From Paralvinella palmiformis (Eukaryota > Annelida > Polychaeta > Terebellida > Alvinellidae), in NCBI GenBank assembly GCA_025642065.1, contig JAODUP010000149.1, positions 332,001-396,000 on the forward strand: DNA of 64,000 nt, in the 5' to 3' direction. A program made the translations under genes and the position numbers. This document shows, in pieces, positions 48,790 through 59,900 of the stretch (within the stretch, counting starts at the first letter, position 1; each line of letters begins with the position of its first letter). The notes below the pieces were generated by a model. It saw only the letters and a list, made by a program, of their open reading frames with translations, did no database searches and was not told where the DNA came from.

Positions 48790-50200
48790 TCAGGATATAG
48801 AAGAGAAGCCAGATACGTGTATCAGCGTCTGATGAGAGTATTAGTGTAGAGTTCTGTAGATAAATGATTCTATAGTTGTGTCCCCTTGTTAGTAATACAT
48901 TGTGATGTTACAACAGTCCAAGTTGGGGGGGGGGTACAGTTTCATTGTTGTATAGTGACAGGTAATATATTCAGGCATAGTTCTAGATGCAGTAAAGGGG
49001 TTGTTTAGTGCAGAGGGTAGTAAGTTGTATAGGAAACTTGGGACATATTATAACACTTGCATTATATATATATATATATCAGCCAGCTTTAATACAGGCA
49101 AGTGCTTGAAAATCAGTTCTGTGTGAGCATAATAGGTTGCGTCAGCTATGACTCTAATAATTTTCTTTTGCATTATGACCAGTTTCTTCAAGTTCATAGC
49201 CCCCCCCACAAGTCGTTACTCCATATGTTAGATACACCAGAGAATAATATAAGATTTTAAGATGGTTTTTATACAGTACATCTTTCTCTTTGTTTATAGC
49301 AAAAAAATTACTGAGATACTTTCTTCTTAATGACTTTGATCTGTTCATTCCCTTTTAGATTTTCATCATTAAACAACCCTAAACATTTAACACAATTTGT
49401 CTTAGTTATAATTCGATTGGTTAGCTTTATTTCCATATTAATCTGTTGGCAATTTATGATTGAAAATATCATAAAGTTTGTTCATACAGTTAGCGAGATT
49501 ATCAAGTTCCCTACTGATAGTTTTATATCGATGTGGAATAGTTCGAGAAAAATTATTTAGAGTGTTATTATGTGCAAATCAATTTAATTTTACACAATTT
49601 ACAGTGTCAGATAGATCATTAGTATATATGGTAAATAAAAGAGGCCCCAGTACAGATCCTTGTGGAATGCCACATTCAATTGTATTTATTTTAGAATTTA
49701 TGCCTCGATAGTGTACAAATTGCTTCCTGTTTGTCAAATAACTTCTGAACCAATCCAAGGCTTTCCCTCTAAATCCATACATTCCAGTTTTTAGTAGTAT
49801 GTTATGATCAATGGTATTAATGGTATCAAATAGTAATTGTATCAATTGTACTGGTTTTTATAAAGTATTTCATTAGTTTCAAGATTGAATGATGTGCATT
49901 TGTGCATTATTTTGTCTAGTATTTTTAACAAAGATGGAAGAAGTGATATTGGCCTATAATTTGAGAAATCGTTCTTAGCCTTTGCTTTGTGTATTGGTAT
50001 AAGTTTTAGTGCATCTGACAATATTCCTGTCTCCAGTGATTTAATGATTATTGTGCTTATTGGATTGACTAATTAACTTTAAGAATTTTGTACTAAGATG
50101 ATCATGTTTTGAGGTTTTAGTGTTTTGACTTAATTGAACAAATTACAGACTTCAGTAATTGTTTAATTCATGTTCTCATATATTATGGGGATGTACTTAC
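48790..50200 (-). mobile_element. Degenerate LINE reverse transcriptase
   Basis: Read on the - strand: SLETGILSDALKLIPIHKAK and NYRPISLLPSLLKILDKI near 50040-49920, TNEILYKNQYN, then FDTINTIDHNILLKTGMYGF near 49830 and DWFRSYLTNRKQFVHY. The catalytic region has IECGIPQGSVLGPLLFTIYT near 49680-49640. A broken FAHNNTL is found where the FADDT box should be. KTNCVKCLGLFNDENLKGNE is near 49380, and KNHLKILYYSLVYLTYGVTT near 49230. ILQKKIIR-like and TELIFKHLPVLKLADIY C-terminal sequence reaches about 49070. It is a Jockey/CR1-type LINE lacking the endonuclease, with stops and a destroyed active site. Confidence 0.85.
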
Positions 50201-50547
50201 GCTTCAATAATCCTAATATAGATTGTTAAATCTGATAAATGTTGCACTAAATCATACTAGCTGTTTCCTCAGAAGATTCTTGGCTCAATCTGATTTAAAA
50301 ATTCCCTCCCAAAACATAGCATTGTCAAGTGTAAATAAAGCTAGTGCCGAGTGCACAACACACACTAACTGTTTGTCTATACTGTTGCCAGCAGCAATAG
50401 TATTGTATACAAAATACACGAGTAAATGCTGAGCAAATTTAAAACATGTACCATGATTTGAAGTTATGATGTAACTATATATGGTTGACTATGAACTAAA
50501 ATAAGACATTAAATACATTATGATATATATTTAGTTTCAATCAAACT
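50201..50547. other. No recognised gene
   Basis: A 69-codon + strand frame has no motif. Confidence 0.4.
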
Positions 50548-50857
50548 ATGTGAGCTTCGCTGGTCTAGCAATTAAGCAGCTTGCAATATTTCAGGGATTA
50601 ATTTCTCTGCTCACAGCATCGTGGGTGGCTGACCCAATTAAATGACGCTGACATCTTGACTGAATTGATTAAAATAAAGGGAAATGTTATTATCCCCTGA
50701 GGACGTAATACACTCTGGCAGTGACCACCCTTGAGGTATTTCGGACCATTTTTCCGTACCTCTCCGAATGGTGGGGGAGGCAATATGAACAACCACTCAA
50801 TAAAAAGGGACCATAGATCATGAAAAGAAAGATAATCAACTATCAATCAATCATCAT
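50548..50857 (+). mobile_element. SINE family S2, degenerate copy
   Basis: Starts with GCTTCGCTGGTCTAGCAATT, a decayed A-box region. The middle holds GAGGTATTTCGGACC and GGTGGGGGAGGCAATATG, shared with the S2 insertion at 54990-55179. It ends AATCAACTATCAATCAATC-ATCAT. That 3' end resembles the S1 tail. Confidence 0.6.
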
Positions 50858-51884
50858 AAATAATTCATCTATACGAATCAAACTAAATAAATACTAAAAA
50901 TATATTATTTACATGTTCTGTTACAGAAAGACAGCTTTTAGTAGATATACAGATCCTCCAATTTGCATTATAAATTGGGTCATGTTAATACTTTTAAGTA
51001 AAATGTCAAAAAAGGTGTACAAAATTCAAGAATTCCGCAACGACTGAGCCACCAGCGAAAGTCTGTTTGCTGGTCGCGTTTCACAGGGCTCACTATAAGG
51101 TTTGGCATATGTGAGCTAAATCATCATTTTTACAATATAGCTGTTGTATTGAACTATCTGATAAATAGATTGCTTATATCAATCACAAGATTACAATGTG
51201 TTTCACCTCTATTACAGTTCCCAACTTCATGATTTATTTTCTATAACATGTTATATTTTCGGCAAAAACAAACAGTCAACTTTATATTTGATTTCATACA
51301 TAATTATAGTTTCAAATTAACCATCCCTTAATTTTAATATGTAATATTTAGCACCATAGGCATAGTCATGATAGTGTATAAGCGAAAAGTTGGAAGGTCT
51401 GAATAAAACCGTTTTAAACAACGACAGTTTTTTTGGAACAATAGACTTATATTGAAAGGTAAATATTTAAGATAATTATATTTTCCTAATGTTCGAATTC
51501 ATATTGTTCTTTAGCAGATATTTATAATTTATTGCCATAACATCTAACTTGCAGTCCGATCTTCATCCGTCTCGAATGATGAAAGTTGACTTTCCTCATA
51601 CAAATAACCCTATCTATTACAAAGTTCTACGTTATATTTAATAAAAATTAAACTGCTACAAGAACTTGTAGCTCGATTTAGTTCTGTGAATCTCAAAAAT
51701 GTAAATTTACAAACATTTACACTTCTTGTTCCATGCTACTTCACTACGTACACGATTTCACTGAGCCACAAACCACAGTAGATGTCTGGATCACTGACTG
51801 CGCATGCGTCGTGGAATTTGTCTAGTGGACATAAATATCACAATTATTGTCACAATGACAAAATGATCGCTATCTTAGGGCATG
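50858..51884. other. No recognised gene
   Basis: AT-rich; no exon or repeat match noticed. Confidence 0.45.
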
Positions 51885-52033
51885 CATATGGCAGAATGAT
51901 TAGAGCACTGCACTACAAATAGCTAGATTGCGAGTTCGAATCTAACTTACATCTGTGCGTGTAAGATTTGTTTACCAAGACCGACGCCTTTCGGCGTGTA
52001 TGACCTGTTTCGAGGTTAAACAGCTTAACCTAA

Positions 52034-52036
<3 letters not shown>
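51885..52036 (+). mobile_element. tRNA-headed SINE, third family
   Basis: GGCAGAATGATTAGAGCACTG (A-box region) and GCGAGTTCGAATCTAAC (B box) are spaced as in a tRNA. A body with a small hairpin, GACGCCTTTCGGCGT, follows, then CTGTTTCGAGGTTAAACAG and the end CTTAACCTAACC, followed by (AT)n at 52037-52069. No second copy was seen in the window. Confidence 0.65.

Positions 52037-52069
<33 letters not shown>
52037..52069. repeat. (AT)n microsatellite
   Basis: AT alternation at the 3' end of the SINE. Confidence 0.93.
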
Positions 52070-52072
<3 letters not shown>

Positions 52073-52631
52073 ATATCATTTATCGTCCTATCTGATACAC
52101 GAGACATATCACTCTAATAATGGCAACCGTCTTTTCCTAAAACAAAGGTCACCGTAACCATTCTATCAATCCCTTTTTGTCCTATCATCCTTAACTATCT
52201 ATCTTATGTAAAATCCAATCTTAACAGATGCCACATAACAAATAAATAATATCATTATAATAAATAGTCTATCCACACATGACTGTACCAAAGACTATTT
52301 AAGGTCTCTGACTGTACACTATAGTTTTAGCTAGTCGTCAGTTTGTAAACAAAACATAACTCTTACCTTACTCAACAATAACTTTATTGTTCATATATAA
52401 TAGAACAAATAAAACTTAAGTACTACTCATCTACAAAAATAAATTGTTGAACTCATTATTTGAGTAGGTTTGTGAGTGCATCGACGCGAGATGTTGTCAT
52501 TATATAATAAGAAAGATGAAAATTAATTTACTGACTGATTTTACTGGCCACAACGACGTTCTTAGGGGAGAATTCATCGCACCAGCATATCAAGGTATGT
52601 ATATCTGTCACATACGCATATACACACGCAT

Positions 52632-52682
<51 letters not shown>

Positions 52683-53199
52683 CGCGCACCCACGCACGCA
52701 CACACTTGTTCCATGGGATGAGAGACTTGTCTAAGACAAATAGGCTGACTAGTAGACCAAAATTGCTATCATTGTTTACGTCTGACATATATACAGGTCT
52801 ATGTATGTACAGATTTGTGGAGGTAGAGGTTGATATATGTTTACGTTTTTTGAATGTTAAGGTTTATGAATATTTAGGTTTATGTATGTATATATTTATA
52901 AATGGGTATATTTATGGAAGTATAAGCTTTTAGGAACACACACAAACCATTATTATCTAATATTGATCAATGATATAACAAAATATAGTATCGTTTTATA
53001 ATTTACTTGATATTACCTTACCAAATTTTTTTTATTTTAAAAGAATTAATCTAGTGTCCACTTCCATTATTAGTTCCTAGAAAACATAATTCTCGTAGGT
53101 GTATAATTAAATTATGGAGATTTGAAACATCTTCCTGAAGCACGGACAATACACAAAGACGTAAACAATTTTGTCCCGATATAGATCCAGCAAGATGAT
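52070..53199. other. No gene; (CA)(TA)(TG) microsatellite at 52620-52705
   Basis: ACACAC passes into TATATA and TGTGTG with GCGC: a compound tract that is roughly self-complementary and could fold into a hairpin. An 89-codon + strand frame across it is an artefact. Confidence 0.5.
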
Positions 53200-53207
53200 T
53201 GATATAG

Positions 53208-54320
53208 CATAGATGCCAACTATTACGATTTCTGTGGAATCATTACGATTTTCTGTTCTTCATTACGCCATTAGGCCCGTACTCTGAAAACTACGATAAA
53301 TCTGCCTTTTCCCGTAATAGTTCCATATGGTACAGTACTGAAATTGTCTTAGCCTCACATTGTATCACACGGCTTGTATTTCGGGGATTATACCTCTGTG
53401 CTGCTCACCACATGGCATTTGCTCTAGACCGCATGGCTTGAAAGTCTTTGCTGCGCTAGCGAATCGGAATGGTGCATGTGTATTTTGTCTTCGGGCTAGT
53501 GAGTAGTCTAAAACACTAGTACGACCGAACTATTGCCATTTTGAGGCAAGATATGCGGTAGTCTCTAGTTCGTTTGTCGTAGAATGATTTTCCGCTGTTT
53601 TGGAGCTTTTCGCGGTGGAAAAGTATGATAGTTTAAAACACCTGCGGCGATACCTCACCAACGATCGCTAAAAAGCACTGTTCCCAGTTGTAGGCTGGAT
53701 TTTGGACCGATTTTCAACAGAAAGTGGGTCATAATAAACGAAAAATATTTATCATCCAATAGTTTCCATGCCATATTTATCAATAATTACTGAATATAAG
53801 AACCATGCTTGAAGGATGGGAGAGATTTTGGTGAGCTAGTGATCTTGGCTGGTAAACGTCCATTTTGCATTATCATGGTCACGTGATTCAAATACTCTCT
53901 CCTGATTGGCCAGTTGTCTTTTTTTTATATAAATAAAAGCACATGGTCTTGTTTATATGGTGGATTTGTCTCTCCCTTTCATGTTCATTTGTTTGATCAC
54001 TGTGTTTTTTTCATTAGATGTTAATATTATGATAACAAATAATACAGTAATCCTATGAAGATTTTAGTATAGTGTAGAATATGTAGGGTAATGATGTACT
54101 GAAAGTGCAGACTTATGACTTAATTAATTGTTATTAAACGTGGTAAAATTTTATTAAATGAAAAAAGCAGTTGCATCTTTCACAAAAGAATACCTATGAT
54201 GTTAAATTGTTTTGGTATTGTTAAATAACATGGTTTTATGATGCATAGTGTCATGTTAGCCGTATGTCGCATTTCGCGCGAAAATGATTACTCTTTCCAA
54301 TTTTCAAATGTTGGCAGCTG
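53208..54320. mobile_element. Non-autonomous TIR DNA transposon with 8-bp target duplication
   Basis: TGATATAG occurs immediately before (53200-53207) and immediately after (54321-54328) this 1,113-bp segment. The left end begins CATAGATGCCAACTATT; the right end, reverse-complemented, begins CAGCTGCCAACATTTG. They share TGCCAAC and CA termini, with a 2-bp length difference near the tip. CA termini with 8-bp duplications are typical of hAT and P-type elements. No transposase frame lies inside, so it would depend on a partner. The interior includes CATTTCGCGCGAAAATG, a palindrome-containing patch near the right end. Confidence 0.6.
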
Positions 54321-54328
54321 TGATATAG

Positions 54329-54426
54329 TATGACGATTACAAAATTATCAATTACGATTACTAGACAATATAGTTATTATGATTACATGACTAATGCTTG
54401 TAATTAATTACGATTGCGTTTGGATT
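54329..54426. repeat. ATTACGATTACT-type sequence
   Basis: Short TAATCG/TAATTACG-rich block like that at 14276-15221. A weaker match occurs at 56010-56080. Confidence 0.5.
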
Positions 54427-54734
54427 ATAGAGGAGGCATCAAAATTGTTCAAAAGACATCATCTCCTAAACATCAGCAAATAGAGGCCACAATAATTATC
54501 TTCTAACATTAAAGTAACTCTATTGTTACAGATGATGATATGATATCGTGATGTTTCATCGCTAACTTTCTTATGATCACAGAGAATCGTCAACGTCAGT
54601 TTAATACCTCATACACCCAACTAGAAAATCAATTATTAGTTGAACGTGTTTGTTTGGCTTTCATCCCATTGTCTTCGGGCAGTGGTTTCATTCTTATAAG
54701 ACTGTCAGGTAAATTAAACAAACTACCCATTTCA
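54427..54734. other. No recognised gene
   Basis: A 75-codon frame starting near 54573 (TSYTQLENQLLVERVCLAF) runs into the TG tract; no family recognised. Confidence 0.35.
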
Positions 54735-54793
54735 AACATACACACACAAGCACACACACTTGCGTGCGTGTGTGTGCGTGCACGCGCGCATGT
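54735..54793. repeat. (CA)n-(TG)n-(CG)n microsatellite
   Basis: CA, TG and CGCGCG runs directly precede the R1 repeat, as at the other R1 copies. Confidence 0.9.
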
Positions 54794-55199
54794 GTTTTAG
54801 CTGTGTATAATAAGGCACAGAGAATCTTGAACTGTGAATTCAAAATCTGGACGTTTCTTCAGGGTGGCGACTTTTCTTGCTGAGACACGTATAATGTCTC
54901 ACCAGTCCCTAAGCCGCCAAGGAAAAACAAAAAGCGAATCACCTACAGGAAATTCAGATCACGGCAGTAGTGAGAATGTTTAGATTAATGTTTTGTTGTT
55001 CGGGGAAAATCCCCAGGCTGTCGCTTATTTGGCACAGCCTCTATGTTGGACTGGTTGAGAAAATCCTCCCCCACCACTCATAGGGGAGCAATACAGAAAG
55101 ATGGAGCCGAAATACCCCGAGGATGGCTGTTGGCACCAAATACCGGGTGCTTACCGCTAGGCCACTGGAGATCACTTTCGATTAATTATCAAAGCACCC
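54794..55199 (+). repeat. Dispersed repeat R1, interrupted copy
   Basis: Same sequence as 25769-26022 (TTAGCTGTGTATAATAAGGC, GAGAATCTTGAACTGTGAA, GTCTCACCAGTCCCTAAGC, GATCACGGCAGTAGTGAG), but split at GATTAAT by 190 bases of SINE. It resumes as TATCAAAGCACCCCTAT. Confidence 0.86.
54990..55179 (-). mobile_element. SINE family S2 inserted into R1
   Basis: The 190-bp insert is flanked by GATTAAT at 54983-54989 and 55180-55186; the uninterrupted copy at 26000 has a single GATTAAT. On the - strand it begins near the A-box-like GTGGCCTAGCGGTAAGC. It continues through GGGGTATTTCGGCTCC and GAGTGGTGGGGGAGG, shared with the S2 copy at 50548, and ends CCCCGAACAACAAAAC, an A-rich tail. The B box is not well preserved. 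Confidence 0.85.
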
Positions 55200-56542
55200 C
55201 TATTTATCAATTGCTGTATCTTCAAAGCAATACTATATCAACTATATAACCCAATTGTCACTGTCTTCAAAGGTCAGTTTTTACAACAGCGTGCAGGCGT
55301 CATGAAGCGACTACTATTAACACTGTTTAGCTTAATTGCTATTAAAAGGCTGGCATCTGCCCTGAAGTAGACCGTAATAGGGCGACATAGCTTCGGTACT
55401 GTTTAAACTATGTTATCATTTTCAAAACTGACCTAATGTCTGTTATTCAAACTATTGTAGTAATAACGTTCTTAAATGTTATTTATGACAAGCAGATTAG
55501 AGCTCATCTTGAATGCCATAGTACAAACTGTACATAACTGGACAGAGGAAAGATCATTCTATTCCCACATACAACCAAGGTGAATTTTATAAGTTGTTAT
55601 ATAAAACCCACCAACCGCGCGAGCCGTGTCCAATGCTACCGCTCGAGATGCGATGCAGTGTTTCTATTTCAGGAGTACATGCTTTAAGAGCGTACTGTGT
55701 CTGCTACAGTCATTTAAATGCTGGATAACCAGGCCAGACACCTAAAAGACGCAAATAGTGCACGGAATATACAGCTCTAGATCAACTTTTCTTAGAATGC
55801 GTGGACCTGGAAACATACAGTCTCCACGCACAGAAAAAGGAATATCTCAACCCCAGCATAATATTCACAGACGCAAACACAAACGTGTGCGTGCGTGCGT
55901 GTGTATGTATGTGTGTGTAATAGGGTGCATTGTGTAAATTCAAAAACTCACACAGGCGAGGTTGGGAATAAAATTATATCCTATTTTTTCTCATATTACA
56001 TTTCTTTCTTAATTACGAAAGTAATCACTGATTATAATTACATTTATAATGAAATTAATAAGTAATACATTATTGAACTCCTCCTCCATCACCCGTAGGA
56101 GATCATAATGGCAATATGGAACCTATATCTTACCCCCACCCCCCGAATGATGTAGAGTGACATTGTTTAAACGTTAACTTTAATTATACGAAATAACATC
56201 CTCACATAACATAGTTATGTCCAATCGTGATGTTCTAAGTAAATACTTTATTGTTTAAATAAATCTAAAACCTTTCGAATTTCTAATACGTAATGACTCT
56301 TACCTGTACACTATTAGTGCTCTAATATTATGTTATTTATATAATCATTTAGTGGGTCATAAATATTGATAATTTCCTACACCTTTTCTTCACCAACTTT
56401 TGGAGCAGAAAATTTAAATGTTTTCTTGGTTTTCGAACTTGATTTTAATGTATTGTAAATGTTAGATATTTTTGTATTAAACCAAATAACGTGTATCCCG
56501 TTATTACGACGGTGATGTTGTTGTTTTTTATTATTATTTCAG
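55200..56542. other. Upstream of the P450 gene; no recognisable gene
   Basis: 55260-55800 is slightly more GC-rich (for example CAACCGCGCGAGCCGTGTCC) and may be decayed retroelement sequence. GTGTGCGTGCGTGCG tracts occur near 55885. No core promoter element could be placed. Any 5' untranslated exon of the P450 gene should lie here or further upstream. Confidence 0.4.
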
Positions 56543-56552
56543 GAGATCAGAA
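56543..56552 (+). other. 5' UTR end of P450, preceded by a likely splice acceptor
   Basis: TTATTATTATTTCAG at 56528-56542 is a good pyrimidine tract plus AG. GAGATCAGAA then leads to the start codon. This suggests an upstream untranslated exon spliced here; the upstream donor was not identified. Confidence 0.45.
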
Positions 56553-56901
56553 ATGTTGTCATCTTACCTGTCATCGTTATCTGTAGGTAAATGGATGAGC
56601 CTTCTTGTCGCTGGCTCATCCGCTGCTTATCTATGTAGTCATTGGCTTCAGAATAAACAAAATATACCTGGACCACTCCGTCTACCTATAGTCGGCTCTC
56701 TACCATTTATTATGGGAGACCTTAGAGAGGTGATGACTGAAATGAACAAGAAATATGGTGATATATTTATTATATATGTCGGCTCAGAAAGTATTGTTGT
56801 CCTAAATGGCTTAGATACGATCAAAGAAGCTCTGATACAAAACGAAAAACTGTTTGATGGAAGATCACAGAAACAATTCCAGGAACTAACCTTTAACCTC
56901 G
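56553..56901 (+). CDS. P450 coding exon 1
   Basis: Residues 1-116 plus one base. Encodes the membrane anchor, proline hinge and first beta-sheet region ([20 protein letters not shown]). The donor is G|GTAAAG; translation beyond it reads into intron and reaches a stop within about 90 bases. Confidence 0.93.
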
Positions 56902-59900
56902 GTAAAGGCATCTTTTTATATTGTTATCAGGACGTAATTTTAATAATAATAATGATTATTAATATTAAGTTTTCTAATAATAATTACTGATATTGATATT
57001 GTTTATAGTATTCCATATGGGTTATTTGAAGTTGAATTGATCTAGAAACTAATAGATTGTTATTTTTATCCTTGAAAATATGAGTAAATGAGAAATAACT
57101 CAGATATAGGTAATTTACAAATCGGTTATATAAACATATAAAATAATAACTAAATATTATATTCTATATAATAAATAACACCATGAACTCCCTCATATGA
57201 TCAAAAGGTAAAAATGTATACATCTAAAATAACAACATTGTGTGGATCTTTGCTCCATATTAATTGTTTCAAACGTCACCTGTGTCATCATAATTGTACA
57301 ACTTCCTTTACATGTCTCCAAGTCAATGAGTCACAACTCCGTCGTTAAATCTGTGTACTTCAGGTGTAGCCTCATCTCAAGGAGACTTATGGCAAGAACA
57401 AAGACGATTTGTGTTACAGACGTTGAGGAATTTCGGGTTTGGACGCCGAGGGATGGAAGATTATATTAGTGAGGAAGCCATATTTTTGAAGAAGGCTGTG
57501 TCAAGCATAGACTCTAATAGTCCATGTGACCTATATAGTATACTCATCAAGTGCACATGTAATGTAATCTGTGCCGTGGTAAAGGGACAACGATTTGATT
57601 ATAACGACCCGCAGTACACCGAATACATGAACTTATCTAAGGAATTCCTTAGTCTCATTGGAATCAATAATCCGGTATTTGTGTTCCAGTTGTTGAAGTA
57701 TATACCAGGTGATCTGTTTGGCTATAAGAAGGTGCGTGTGTGTGTCCGTGCGCGTGCGCGCGAGCGCCCGTCTCTGTATGTGTGTGTGTGCGTGTGTGTG
57801 CGTGCGCGTGTTATCATTCAATAGACAACTGAAGAAGTTGTTGTGATAGGAAGACGCTAGTCTTAGAGATAGACTTGTTCTGGGGTGTTTCAGCCGTAAG
57901 TGTAATATTCTATTATTTATAGGATATTATTTCCGTCGATGAACACCGACCATTAGACATAATATGAATGTTTATTGTCTTCTTTAGGCCATTTCTATCA
58001 GTAAAGATCTCCGTAAGTTGTATAAACAATGGATAGATGAACACAGGAATAGGCTGGATAATGGTGAAGAACCTATTGATCTAATTGGAGTCTATTTACG
58101 AGAAATGAAGAAATGTAAAGAAGAAAATCAATATTTCTTTGGTAATTATGACGCTCCATCATTGTATATTATATTTCACTGTATTACTTAAAGCTTTATT
58201 CATAAAAAAATGACCATTTTAGAAGCTGACGCCTCACGGCCTTCTTCAAGTTTTAGAAGAAAAAAAAAGATAAATATCTCTTGTTCTTAGTCACGACTGG
58301 TAGTCATTTATGAAGTTAACATCTAAACGTTTGTTTTATTAACAGATGACCAGCTAGTTCAGGTTATTATGGATCTATTCTTAGCGGGAACAGACACAAC
58401 AGCAAACACATTGACGTTTGCCATTATGTATTTGATCATTCATCCTGATATCCAGAACAAGGTATCCAGAACAAATGTGTTGTTCTCCCAAGACTTTGGG
58501 ATATTGTTATCAAGATTTATTTATTTATACTAAGTTCAGATACAGCTTCAATAGTTTAACCATTTAATAGTGTGTACAGTTAAAAGGTTTACTCGGATGT
58601 GACCCCCCCCCCTCTCTCTATCTATCTATCTCTCCTCTTGTCATCGTGCCCCCCCCCCCTCTCTTTCATGTCTCTCCGCCCCCCCCCCTTCTCTCTTCTG
58701 CAAGTTCGTAAAATAAAGAATAAATCGGTCAGTAAATAAGTTTTAAGATATGAAAAAATAGTATCTAAAGAGAGATGGTTACTAGGATAGTTTTGATGTA
58801 CATAATGTTACTGCGTCAACAAACAGAACGTTTAAATTATGTAAGTTTTCATTTCAGATCCAGGATGAGATAGACCACGTTATAGGCTCTCATCGTAAAC
58901 CAACTCTTAAGGATCGCTTCAATATGCCGTACACTCAAGCTGTAATTAATGAGGTCAGTCAGTACAACCATTACTTGCTCTTCATAAGCCGTCATCATGA
59001 AGTAAAAAGACGCTAAAGTTAAACATTTATGTCTAATGTATAGTTGAGACAATCGTCCTTTACAGTCAATCAGTACATTATATATGACCTACTTTAGAAT
59101 GGTAGTAATATTGGGATTGGAACCTTAATCTGGAACTCTGTAGTACAGTTCCCTAAGTACTGTATTATTCAGGTGCTAGTACTATCTAATGGCGAATACA
59201 AGGTACTAGTACTAGAAGTAGTAGTACTAGTAGTAGTACTAGTACTAGTACTAGAAGTAGTAGTACTAGAAGTAGTAGTACTAGAAGTAGTAGTACTAGA
59301 AGTAGTAGTACTAGTAGTAGTACTAGTACTAGAAGTAGTAGTACTAGTAGTAGTACTAGTACTAGAAGTAGTAGTACTAGAAGTAGTAGTACTAGAAGTA
59401 GTAGTACTAGTACTAGTACTAGAAGTACTAGTACTAGAAGTGGTAGTACTAGAAGTAGTAGTAGTAGTAATATATAATATAATCATGACGATTGACGTGT
59501 ACTATCAAGTGTCATCATACCCAAAATTATAATAATAATTATATTTATAGGTACAGAGAATAACTGATATAGCACCGTTAGCCATCCCTCATGCTACCAC
59601 AGAAGATGTATTATTCCGAGGTTATACTATATCTAAAGGTACAACAGTTATCATTAACCTTCACAGTGTATTATGGGATGAGCACCAGTTTCCTGAGCCA
59701 AGTAACTTTAAACCGGAACGTTTCTTGGATGAGAAAGGAAACTTTAGTCCTTGTGAAGCTGCTATTCCTTTCTCTCTTGGTGAGTTTCGTTTAGAGATCT
59801 TAAACTATTAATGTAAAACGTAGTTTGATGGGTTCCTGAAAAACCAGAATTATAGGGTCAGCGTAAAGTCTTTAGAAACAAGTGTGAACCGCTCCAATTA

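Noticed and set aside
51885..51965. tRNA gene on the + strand
   Set aside because: tRNA-like boxes but imperfect stems and a SINE-like body; not supported as a functional tRNA.
52016..52036. Telomere-like TTAACCTAACC
   Set aside because: Only two TTAACC-like units at the end of a SINE; not a telomeric array.
59169..59532. 105- and 119-codon frames (Ser/Thr-rich and Val/Leu-rich) in P450 intron 5
   Set aside because: Created by the TAGTACTAG repeat; they lie inside an intron with good splice borders.
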